Assembly (NCBI GenBank): GCA_047495785.1
Contig: JBLDXI010000032.1
Coordinates: 3,906,001-3,970,000, forward strand
Source of the DNA: Lepidodermella squamata
Taxonomy: Eukaryota; Gastrotricha
Reading direction: 5' to 3'
DNA length: 64,000 nucleotides
Shown: positions 35,183 through 46,053 of the stretch, in pieces
How the letters are laid out: every line of letters starts with the position of its first letter
Position numbering within the stretch: position 1 is the stretch's first letter
Program-made: the position numbers and the translations under genes
The notes under the pieces: generated by a model
Told to the model about the DNA's origin: nothing
What the model saw: only the letters and a program-made list of their open reading frames with translations
Database searches by the model: none

Positions 35183-35605
35183 ATGCTGCGCGTTCTCCAC
35201 GTGCTTCCGTGCATGTCTAAGAGTGCGAAGCGTTGTTTACAACGTCTAACACCATGCATCGAACATTTCTACCGAAATATTTACAACCCGAATCACCTCC
35301 CGAGTTAGTAAAAACCGAAAATCTGCCAATCTCTGCGTTCACCTGGTAGCTGATTACTTTTGCTCATTTTATGACGTGAGAGCAGCATGACAGATGTCAT
35401 TATTTAAAACACACATTGCTGAAATTGTAGGACAAGAGACTACGCGGAAGAAATCCTCAACTCCCGGCTAAGATTGCCCAGCATACCGCATCGTCGTCTT
35501 CGCTATGATGAATGGCGCTCGCGTCAATTGACTGAAGTGATCAAACCGTCGAGTGAAATCCTACGTCTGATGCTGCCTGTTCTGTCATCTGAATGTCAAA
35601 TTTGA
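35183..35605 (+). CDS. possible small two-exon gene, function unknown
   Basis: Plus strand. An ATG at 35183 opens 40 codons rich in Arg, His and Cys (MLRVLHVLPCMSKSAKRCLQ). A second stretch, about 35438-35605, reads DYAEEILNSRLRLPSIPHRR and continues to a TGA with a typical protein composition. The join is unclear: the only phase-correct donor (GTTAGT at 35304) and acceptor (before 35439) are weak. The Arg-rich N-terminus would suit a mitochondrial protein, but I recognise no family. It is divergent from the Ly6 cluster, sharing about 70 bp of upstream region. Confidence 0.3.
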
Positions 35606-36509
35606 ATCGCTTTGGTCATGCCGCGATTGACTGCCCCTAAGTAACCCGTTCACATGTGGCTGTTGCACGTAAGCACGTCGCACAAAGGCTGGTAACAACT
35701 TCAACGTCAGAGGTGGTTACTGTTGGTCCACTCTGGCACATGAAGAATTCAGTGAGGTAGGCGGGGCTTTGCGATTGAGTTTTCGGGAAGATAGTTTTAG
35801 CTGCTGCAGTACCATCGCTCGTGACGTTTGGTCACAGTTTTGCCCTCACCACTGACCAACATACACCTCCGTCTCACCCTTCGCCAAAAAGGGTTGACCA
35901 ATTTTTCCACATTTTCGTAATATGCTGCGACTCGCCCTTGAAATATTTTATATAATGTTATCTCTCATTTGCTATCAATTTAGAAGGAAATACTAATTAT
36001 TTAGTTTACTATTAAAAGGTCAGTAACCTGGAAATGGCGGCAAATCCCGCTCAGCGCGAAAACGCATCACACGATCGATCCGCCGTCAGGTGCCTGAGGC
36101 TCGCATGGAGCTATCCAATCCCCACTGAGTCTCATCTATGCCTTTGGATGATATCAATTATTCGCGTTTAGGAATGAAACGGTAGGCGACAGGCTCACAA
36201 CGGCGGCCTCCGGGTTAAATCGCGGCATACTGAAATCACTGTTTGTAGGGGATGGTCACATGCCACGTGGTCATTTTTTCTAGTGAATTCTTTATTCTTT
36301 CCTATTCAGTTCTTACTTTCTAAATTCTTTCTATTCATCTTATTCAGTAATAGGTTTTGATTTGCTTTCAGCGTTGACCGTTTTGAAGGATTGCTCTGTA
36401 TATGTAATTGACTCATGGTGTTTCAATCTTTTGCATTCTCATTGTTTGGCAGACTTCTGTTAATTATTGAGACTCTATTATTGTCTAGACTATTATTCAT
36501 AGCTTAAAC
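35606..36509. other. intergenic, nothing recognised
   Basis: No coding signal. TATTCATAG at 36494-36502 ends 7 nt before the C2CD3 ATG and is a possible spliced-leader acceptor. Confidence 0.4.
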
Positions 36510-39500
36510 ATGGATTCTCTTGTCGTCAGAAGGACTGCCGCCGAGAAAGCGGACGTGTTACTTTCTAAGAATAGAAAGCAGCGTTCTGCTCGTGTACGTT
36601 ATCCACCTGTTGTGGTGTGCACCGGACTTCCGCCCCTTGTAGACGGCCAAATCAGATGCTTCTTGAAAGTCACTATCAGAAGATTACGCCTGGTACAAGC
36701 TGACTTGAATGAATTCAACGATTTGATTATAAGAGTTAAATGGTGGGGCGAACCTTCGGATGGAGCTTATTTCAAGCCTATTTGTGGTCGAAAGAAATCT
36801 GGACGGCAAATTACTGCTCGCTACGCAGTGCGATGCGGCCCAAAACAGTTCTCAGCTTACTTGATGGATGCTGGAGCGCTAACAATGGAGTTACTTCCTG
36901 ATGGAATCTATGACAAAGCATTGGGCATTGCCAATATTACTGATATTGTCAATTTATCGATGCAGCGCCCTATCATCGGTTGGTATAAAATGCTAGCCCT
37001 CAGTAGTCACAAACACGTCGCTGATGTTCATGTGAACTTATCATTTTGCGAGTTGCAGGACATTTATGGCGAAAGTTCTGGCACTGGTACCGGAACAGAA
37101 AGATCTCAGGACGAATCAGATGATTCGACGAGTCAACCTGAGATGCCAGCAGGGCGTACCTATCGTGTAGAGACTGGTTTCTCATTGAATGATCAGCCTG
37201 CCAGAGCAAATCCAGGTCGAGTATCGTTTCAGCTAGATGAGCAAGTTGACTCGGATTTGAATCAACGCCTCAGAGGGCGATCGAGTAATTCGGCCGTAGC
37301 AAGTGAGGTTGATCGTTTGATTGAACGGGCCGAGCTTCTAAAAATGTTGGTATCACCTGATCCGGGGCATATATCGCACTCGGCCCCCGCATCTGCTCAC
37401 CGACCGAATTCTGAACTTGATTTCGACGCAGATAATTCAGATCTATATAGTGATACAAGCCTCATAGCGGATCTGTATTATTCAAAATCTAAAAAGCCGA
37501 TGGCGAACCAGGCAGTAGATACTGCCGTTCAAGTTTCACCGAACCGCACTCCGCGAAAGTCCGCTCTCAGATCACCTGACAGCCCTGTCGCTATTCTACG
37601 TTCGCCAGCAAGATCTCCTCGCTTTGAAGTTCGCAGGGTCACATCTCCCAAAGTTGTAAAGTTCATCGACTCTCCTTCAAAAAAGGCTGTACCAAATGAG
37701 CTCTTCTCGCTATTGAAGCGGGTTAATGGTGCTTTGGTTCATGTCCATTCACTATGTCTATCACCCGGAGACTATCGCCATTTTATCGCCGGTTCGATCC
37801 CTCGCAGATCGCTACCAGGTTCGGCGTCGTCGTTGTCGAAGCCGCCTCGGCCGCTTAAAATATCATTTTTCGTCAACGCACAACTGCCCACTGGAGAAAT
37901 GTGTCAATTGACTCGAATCTGCGGCAAAGCTGATCTCGGAACTAATATCATTGATATTGAGCAGGCGGAAATAATTCCGCTCGATATGAGTGAGAGTAAA
38001 GTTAAATTGTGGCTGGAATCAGCTGCAGTCACCTTTCGTGTGTCCTGCCGTCACGCCAGTGTGCATCGAACTCAACCACTCGGCGTTTCAGTGTTCAGCC
38101 TGGAACCGCTTCTCTTTTCAGAGAATTTCAAATCTCGTCAACATGTTGTGCTGAGCAGCCGAAATCCCGGGTCGACAATGGAGATTTCTATCGAGTTGCG
38201 AGTTGCTCAACTGAGTGAGCAAGAATTGGCCGCTCAGTTCGACGAACAAGAGCGTCAGCAGCAACAAGAAATTCCGGAAAAAATCGAATCTAAACCTCAA
38301 AATGACCAAATTGTTGCACCCCCACCAGCTTTACAACCCGCAGTTCCGCTGGTTCTCATGTTTTGCGTGAATGAGGTGGAATTTATGGATTCTTTCGTTA
38401 ACCGAATGGCCGGTGCGACATCTATAGCTCAAAGTGTAGCGAAAGATGACGAAAATGTGTCAAGTCGCTGGGAGGTTTACCTGACGTCAGCTGCATTTTC
38501 TCAGCCCCGCAGGTCTTCAAGCCGCCGTCAAGTTATTATGAAGCCACCGAAAGTTTCATTCGCCCCGAAACTCCAGGTTTTCTACGTTTATAACTTGGAG
38601 CCTCATACTGCTGCAAGATTTGAAGATAATCACCTAATTGTCGAGTTGAGACGGCATTTGCCGAACGAAGAAGAAGACCAGTTACTAGCGATTTGCAAGG
38701 TCTCCCTTCATCAGGTAAATATCAAAGAAATGTTATTTTATTTGCATATGCTAATGTTTGATTTTCAGCTTTATTTAGCGTTCGGCTGTGACCCTGTTGC
38801 AACTTCAGCAGTGTTGAAATCACCCGGGCCCGTTGTGGCGATTTCTGACGAATTTCTACCCGCTGATGACCCGTTCACCCTAGCCTCAGTTGCCCGTCTT
38901 CGCTGCACCCTAACTGCTGGATCAGCCGATCAAATCGCGCATTTCAACGCCGTAAGATCGAACCGTGAGCTGATGCAGTCTCCTTCGGCTGGAAATTCTA
39001 CATCATCGCAAGCTAAGGACGATCGGCGGTTATCAGATGGTCGCCGCTCTTCGACGGAAAATTCGAAAAAGGACCAAAATAAGTTGATTGTGACGATAAC
39101 CGAGCTCGACCAGTTGTACGTCCCGGTCGATATTACCGACTCAACTGGCCGCGAGGTCGATTTATTCGTCACATATCAGTTTCCTGCTATTCTCGGGTTG
39201 AAAAGCGGCGAGGCGTCCAAGCCTGAAATTCGCAGCTTTAAAACGCCAATGCGGCCGTATCAAGGCCCGGCTTCGACGATTTCGTTCGGCAATGACGCCT
39301 CTAACACGCATGATTTCGCTTCGTCATCATCGCCGCTTGATTCTAGCAGTTTACTCGCTGATTTAATCCGCAGTTTTTCATTTGTCAACACCCACTCGTC
39401 GACGCTTGGCGTTGATTTCGCAGTTTCGATGCGGTTGTACCGGCCTGTTGTTCGAGACATGGTGATTGGCTATGCTACGTTGAGTTTGACTCGACTCGCT

Positions 39501-42500
39501 TCGCTGATTACATCGGCCAAATCAGCAAAACATAGACAGCATATTTTCGTGAGGTTGCCAGTTACCCCAGCTGAGCAAAAACACCCGGTTGGCTGGTTGA
39601 CAGTCCGGCTTGATTTTTCTGGAACAATCCTCGATTCATCAGCTTCGATGAGTAAAGTTATTCCTAGTTCTTCGAAACTCGAAGAATCGACGAATCACGG
39701 CCAAATGAGGATTAACGTCCGTCGGGCCTTCAATCTTCGAAGTGCTGCAAAGCGTCTTGGCCTCAGAATATCTTCATCGTCAAGCGGATTCAAGGTAAAA
39801 ATGATTAATTTTACTATCAAATTATCTATATTTTTCATATTAAGGCTTATTGCGGCTTGAAGACGTCCAGCTCAGTTACAACGAAAAGTGAATGCGAGGT
39901 CTCTGATCGGTCTTATTGCCCAGTTTTTCGGACCGCCCTGTTCGAAATTGCGCTGAAGAATAACCGAGCCGAAGATTTTGAAGTTCAGCTGTTCGCTCGA
40001 GATCGTCGCCAGGGCGATTTACTAATCGGCAGTGTTCTGATCAAGTCGTCGCTGATCGACCTGTTACTGCGATTCAGGCCAAAACCGCAATCCGCTTTCG
40101 TTTTGCCGATCACCTGCGAGCAGTCGCTAACGAACAGCGATGTTTTGATAGAAAATGCGATAGGTTGCCTGGAATTGGACATTCAAGTGCCTAGCCATGG
40201 CCAACATGGCATACCAGTCAATATTCCGTCGTGGTTTCAACTCGAACCGCGAGCTAAAATTTCGTTCTTTGTCGATAAAATCGCATTGGCTTTGCCGGTT
40301 GCGAATTTCATCAGCAGTGAAGATGTTTTCAAATGCCGCTTGTCGATTGGCGATTCTTACTCGTCGCCTCTTTCGATTTCAACCGCCAGGCCGCAATCGG
40401 CGACTTACAATGAAGAAGAAGTTGTTATTGTGTCGACTTATCAAGATTCAATCATTCTCGAACATGCTGTGCCTTGCCCGCCTTTTGCTGATTTGGTCGA
40501 TTTTCTGGCTAGGTGAGTAGTTTTCACTCGAAAATTAGGATTGAAATTAGCACTTTGGTTCTTTTCATACGTTTTTTTCACAATTTCTCAAAATTTTGAA
40601 TTGTTGAATTTGCTGTAAAGGGGTCTTGTTTTCGTTTATTGGGCTCAGTTTTTTCAAGGTATTCATTTTTCAAACCGCCAAAAGATGCGCCTTAAGAAGC
40701 CGGATACTTGGGTCATTAGGTATTTTTGTAATTTCTGACAACCTTTAGTGAATATGAGATGCGAAGGTCACATTTGAACAGCATGTAATTTATAGAAAAA
40801 TGAGAAAAGGGAGTATTCTCAGGCATCAAATTCAAGTAGCAATTAATGAAAATGAGCTCATTTGTCATTAATTTTTGGAGTTTTGACGATGATCGAAGTT
40901 ACCAGTTTTACAGCATTCGTGAATAAATATGTACACAAATATTGCGCTAAATCCGGCTATTTTGAGAGGATAGTCTTGTAGAAATTCATTGAACATTGTT
41001 CTGAGGGGGTGAAACGCTCAGTAGCTGTGGTTATGGCAACTGATCAGGCCTTGAACTCGACACCTTAAAGCCTGGAATTTCGGAATCAAAAGCTTCATCC
41101 CAAGGCCTATCTCCTCAAGGAATGCATAGCACGTCACCCAGTTTTCAGTTGTACTCCCTGATCGGTCGGCTTACTAATGAATTCATGGCACATCATAGCT
41201 TCAGCAAATTGACGGAAGTGTACTTTATCAATTTTCAGGTATAAAAATGACAAGTGACTTACTTGGTGAACAACCGTGTTGCTAGGGCTAAGGCTAGTTG
41301 ATTTTGCCTTGTAACCTGCCATCATGTTGAATGTAGTGATCGCCATTGGTGCTTGAATGATACTTGAAATAAGCACTTTGGTTCTTGTAGTCTGTTTTTT
41401 TGATGATTGCTCAAATGTTGAATGGTTTAATTTGCTGTAAATTTACACGAACCCCGCTTCATGGTGCAATCCTGCTCTAGTAAATTGCCGAGTTATGCAC
41501 TAGATTCCCACGAAACGAGAGCAGTATATTTTCGTGTACCTTACTTCATCCACTGAGTGTTCGAAAAATGTTTCCCTCAGGAAGGAATTAGCAAGTACCG
41601 GTGTAGCCTTCAGTGAGAGGTAACCACGCAGATTTTGATATTTTATCTTACTAACGTACGATTTGAAGAGGGACTTCAGGAGGCTTCTCAATTCTTTATA
41701 GTTCGCATCATTAACAGGATGCATATTGTAACGGTTGGCGGACACTTCTTGTTAATAACACCTAAGAAAACAAGAATGTAACGGGTTACATGGATTTACT
41801 GTCATCTGAGAAAACTCTGAGAAAAACTTTTGAATGGCGAATCACCCTCCCGCGAATACTGACTTCAGCTGTCGAGGTGATATTGCAGTGTCTTACAGCG
41901 AAGAAGCAAGTTGTCCTGTGGATGGTCTTCTGTATAAGGAAAATAAAAGTAAAAAGAAACTCATTTCTTTTTAAGTGCATTAATCGGTGTCACTGTAGCG
42001 ATCGGCTTATCATTGACTTCCGCGCCTACGGTAGCAGGATTTGAAATTGAAACTTCAACGCCTGGGTTTGGTTGAATACATCGTGACCACGTTATCCTCT
42101 TCATCGTTGCGTAGTTACAAGCATTACTGAATCCTCTTTTCCCTTGATAATGGCTGGTTCTGGCAAAGAATCGTGATACATTTTCTGCAGTTTGGAATAC
42201 AACGACTCTAAAATTTCTTCAATTCTCACATTTTTGTTGTTACATACGGCTAATGAATACAGGCGCGTGAAAAGGCAACCTGCTCGTTATTCGCCTCATA
42301 CTCGGCAGCAATAGGGTGGTCCCCGCCAGAGCTACCGGCGCGCCCCGACTCGGCTTGAGCAACCAGATCGACATGTTTGCGTCTCTTTTTGACCTAAAAA
42401 ATCCACCCCATGATCACGGTGAGCATTAATCCAGCCACTGCACCGAGACCAACAAGAGCGCTAAGTAAGGGAATATGAGTTGATTGTTGACAAAAACCAT

Positions 42501-44915
42501 GATCCTACATCTGATGGCTAAGCCAAGTTGGCCATTGAGCACTGGTTAAGTGAGGGCTCCCACGAGACGTAGCTTGAAGTTGAATGAAAAATCAGATTAG
42601 TTGAATAAGTTGACGTAGATGGGTCCCGTGTCTCGGGTGAGCCTGGTGATGAGCAAACCCAGCGGTGAGACTTTGACGCCAAAACCTACTTTGTTACACC
42701 GTTAGCTAAGGCAACGGTTTTTCTTTTCTTAATCCTGCTAATTGTTATTAAACTCGTACTAAATTGTGTTTAGGTCCTCGGCTAAGATCGAAGTTCAATA
42801 CGACGGGTCGATCTACTTTTCCGTGGTGCCGTTGATAAGCTTGTTGTCAAAGCAAAGCATTCCCGGCCAATACCCGCTGACCTCAATGGAAACCCCGGAT
42901 TTCCACGGATCCTGCGTCTACGCTCGAGTTGCAGTCGAAGCTCTGTCTTCAAGCTCATCAAACTCCATCAAAGACCGAATTTCCAGTGCGAAATCGCTGA
43001 AGAAAGAAAGCGACTGTTTTGTCGCATCGGTCGGCGTATCCCGAGCCCTGCATTTGCCTGTTCACCTCCTGGCATCCGAAGTGTATGTCGTAGTCGGCGC
43101 GTGGGAGCCGATCCGCACCCACAACGCGCCATCCGGCGACCGGCCTGTCTGGAATTTCGCGACAGAGACGCTGATACCAAAGGACTTACTTCAATCTGGC
43201 GGGTTAATGTTCCGCCTATTCACGAATTCCGGGTCGAAAAACGAGGAAGATGCTGTGATTGGGTACGCCTCAGTCGATTTGACATCGCTATCGCTAGGCA
43301 TCAGCCAGATTTCGGGCTGGTACCACCTGGTCGACGCGTTTGGCCATTGTCTAGGGCAAATTCTTGTCTCGATCCAGCCTATTGAAGAAGTCTTCACCCC
43401 AGCCCGCCCGTCCAGTTCATGTCTGGTCGCTCCAGTCAATTCGATCCCAAGGCCGAAAAGTGTGGACGTTCAAACCGACATCCCTCGCCAGTCTGTCTCA
43501 GTTTCAACAAGCACCGGACCTGGCATTGACGTTGACCAGTTGGAGTCGCTGTCGAGAAGGATTGCGGTACTACTAGCCGACCCGTTACCGCCTCGATTTT
43601 CGAATTCCACCGTTGAAAATTCGACAGTAATGTCGCCGCGGCAACTTCTGGACATCTCAACCGAGACTGAACGTGTTCGACGCGTTGAACGGTCCACCCA
43701 AAACTCGGTCAAATCGTCATCGAGCAGCTCTTCATCATCGTCATCTCGTCGTTCGATTGAAATTCCAGTTCTAGAATCGAAACCAGCGACGAAACCGCCC
43801 AGCCCTGACCCGGTTAATCTGCTGTTTGAAATCGATCAAATGATCAATGATGCTCGATCGCCGTCGCCTGTTCAACCGCCCTTTGTGACATCTGCGATTG
43901 ATGAGCACCTGTTTGGATCGACTTGCCATGAAGAAGCGACTCGGCCGATGGCGACGTTACGCGCTAACGCTTCGACGGATTTTGAAAGCGAGGATGACAG
44001 GTTTCATCACTACACGATGTCTCCGAGTGTTTTGGAACGCATTGAAAAGCGTGAAAATGATGAGAATGATCGATCTATTCACGAGGTTGTTGAGGCTGAA
44101 GTTGCTTCAACTCGATCTGACTCACCTCCACCCCTGGAAGTTCAATCCCAGGCATCAACGGAGGAGTGGTCGCATAATTCAGCGGTAGAACACAGCGATG
44201 ACAAGCAAGATGATAACTCAGATCAGGTAAATTTGCGCGAAAACTCATGGATTTTTTTCTAATTTTTCATCGTTTTTAGGTTGATGAGCTGTTTGCCCTG
44301 AACATGGCTGCCGAAACGACTGTCAACGGCCTTGACCGGCCCAACATGACCAGTGTTGAACAGGCGATGGGTGATTGGTCGACCATCATGCCTAACCAGC
44401 TTAATTCACCACATCACTCGTCATCGCCAGTTTCAGCTCGCAATTCTGTGAAAGAGGATGCTAATAAGCGCGGGAGTGATGCCGCTAATCATCAACCAGC
44501 TACTTCAGGCTATTACACCCCGGTTTTCGATGAAGAATCTACCCCGCGTGGCCAGGGTGCCGAAACCCCTGAAATCGACGCATCTCGTGCCTCTAGTCGA
44601 CGAAATCGCCGTTCGCCTCCAGCTTGGCTTGCAGGTAAATTTTTCCGAAAAAAATCATGATTTTTCGATTAAAATTTTTTTTTTGAAGATGCAAATGCTA
44701 AGTTGGCCACTGCTTTGCCGTCGTTCTTCCCTCACCCTGACACCCTTCGCTCAGCGTTAGAGCGTGTTCGATCTCAGCGAAACAGCGATCAAACCCCGGT
44801 TATTGACCTCAGCTCGTCGTTGAATGAAACCGCCGAAGCGCAACGCCGCCGCTCGTTGCCAGTTTTCGACGTCGAAGAAGCGCGCCGCATCGCTAGAATA
44901 TTTGCGGCGAAATAA
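36510..44915 (+). CDS. C2CD3: C2 domain-containing protein 3 homologue (centriole elongation factor)
   Basis: Six exons (36510-38714, 38769-39794, 39845-40512, 42774-44226, 44280-44634, 44689-44915) join in frame to 1977 aa; human C2CD3 has about 2350. C2CD3 sits at the distal centriole and promotes centriole elongation and distal appendages, needed for cilia. The N-terminal C2 domain is the most conserved part: LPPLVDGQIRCFLKVT, then RVKWWGEPSDG and RYAVRCGPKQF. More degenerate C2 domains follow, e.g. around residues 440-580, 850-1070 and 1200-1330, separated by Ser-rich linkers including an 11-Ser run. The first intron is 54 nt and happens to be open. Intron 3 is unusually long (2.26 kb). 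In C. elegans the divergent equivalent is SAS-1; this copy is closer to the vertebrate form. Confidence 0.88.
40541..40619. repeat. imperfect direct repeat in C2CD3 intron 3, copy 1
   Basis: About 78 bp beginning GAAATTAGCACTTTGGTTCT and ending GAATTTGCTGTAAA. The matching copy is at 41364-41440, with perhaps three quarters of positions the same by eye. Possibly the ends of a decayed mobile element. Confidence 0.5.
41364..41440. repeat. imperfect direct repeat in C2CD3 intron 3, copy 2
   Basis: Partner of 40541-40619 in the same orientation, 823 bp away. The DNA between and after holds two minus-strand open frames (41134-41376 and 41500-41745) that could be relics of the inserted element. 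Confidence 0.5.
42130..42690 (-). pseudogene. broken fragment of a single-pass membrane protein inside C2CD3 intron 3
   Basis: On the minus strand, GVKVSPLGLLITRLTRDTG leads through a stop codon and a likely 59-nt intron to DHGFCQQSTHIPLL, then a transmembrane helix (ALVGLGAVAGLMLTVIMGWI), a stop codon, and VKKRRKHVDLVAQAESG with an acidic cytoplasmic tail. Further coding-like sequence (RIEEILESLYSKLQKMYHDS) lies downstream. Two in-frame stops (TAA near 42600, TAG near 42394) and unmatched frames argue for a pseudogene, though an unusual nested gene is not excluded. The family is not identified. The layout is that of the end of a type I receptor or adhesion protein. Confidence 0.4.
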
Positions 44916-45324
44916 CTCAGCATCATTTTTGTGAATTTTTGTATTGCGCTCAATTTTTACTGTTATATCACCGCGTTGTTTCATCAACTCACCATGCACC
45001 TCAAAGTCTACTGCTGCTATTTCATGGTTGTTTTGTTTCACTCTTCCTTCATGTTCTCATGATCACTTTTTGACAAATTTTTGACGTTGAAATTTACGCA
45101 GAAGAAAAATAAATTGATATCGTTTTGCATTGAGAGTTTTTTCGTGATAAAAAAAATCCGCCTTAAATTTATTTTTAAAATTTAATAATGGCTGCTGCGG
45201 TAATTTTTTATTACTATATTTTTGGAATGGTAAGATTTCCCATGGTGTCTCTCACGCATCCTATTAGTTCTTTCCCTAGGATATCAGACTCAGGAGAGCC
45301 GAGTTAAGGAGGCTGCATCATGCG
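44916..45324. other. 3' UTR of C2CD3 and spacer
   Basis: AATAAATTGATA at about 45109 is a candidate poly(A) signal. No coding sequence seen. Confidence 0.4.
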
Positions 45325-45681
45325 ATGCGCTTCGCTGCTTGCTCGAAAAATTTCATTCTCATGTCAATGGTCTTGTCGGCTATATCAATCGGCCTATCTG
45401 CCTCGTATTTCTACAGCATGAGAACGCGGCCGAATGTCCTCATTCGACGCAGCGTAGATTTGACTCCCAACGAAGCCTGTGCTGCGTTCAGTGCGTTCTC
45501 TATCGCTCTGCATCTGCTTCGCGGCTTGATAATATGGTGTACAAGAGGTCGGCAGCTCGTCAACCAGCGATTGATAGACGCCATTTTTTATTTGATCGAC
45601 GTCACTGTGACACTCGTTGTTGCAAGTGCGCAAGTGTACATTTATCTGAAAATGAAGGCCGGTCTGCCCGGGTGGGATTAA
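45325..45681 (+). CDS. small membrane protein with three predicted helices
   Basis: A single-exon frame of 118 aa with an ATG at 45325. Three hydrophobic segments are clear: FILMSMVLSAISIGLSASYF, a second around AAFSAFSIALHLLRGLII, and a third around FYLIDVTVTLVVASAQVYIY. Short charged loops separate them (MRTRPNVLIRRSVD; CTRGRQLVNQRLID). The C-terminus KMKAGLPGWD is short. The hydrophobic pattern makes chance unlikely, but no family is recognised and a further 5' exon could add a fourth helix. An alternative ATG 5 nt upstream is out of frame. Confidence 0.5.
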   Translation: MRFAACSKNFILMSMVLSAISIGLSASYFYSMRTRPNVLIRRSVDLTPNEACAAFSAFSIALHLLRGLIIWCTRGRQLVNQRLIDAIFYLIDVTVTLVVASAQVYIYLKMKAGLPGWD

Positions 45682-46053
45682 ACGGCAGATACTAATTGAG
45701 TGTGATCCCGAGATGACCTCGCTATGATCGCACCCGCGCGTGCGCACAACTGACCCTGACCATGAGATATCAAATATATTTATGTTAATTAATTCCGATA
45801 AGGATATTAATACCAACTGCGAAATAAAGTTGCGGTTTGCCACTTGCCGATAGTTTAACATCTCATCCGGGTCAGCAATCAGCCCTAGAATTGCATTTCA
45901 AGCGGTGCCTGTATCATTTTACGAAATAGTTTACCTTCAAGTTGAGGTCATTCTGCTTATTTCCATAATTTTAGGTTGATGGATCACAGAAGATTTTTAT
46001 GAAAATATCAACAATTTTGCAAAATATTATTGTAACGCTGTTCGCTGTTTATT
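45682..46053. other. upstream region of the claudin-like gene, with a possible uORF
   Basis: An ATG at 46001 opens 28 codons (MKISTILQNIIVTLFAVYYV...) and stops at 46084, overlapping the start codon at 46054 in another frame. It could lower translation from that start or be chance. Nothing else seen. Confidence 0.3.
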
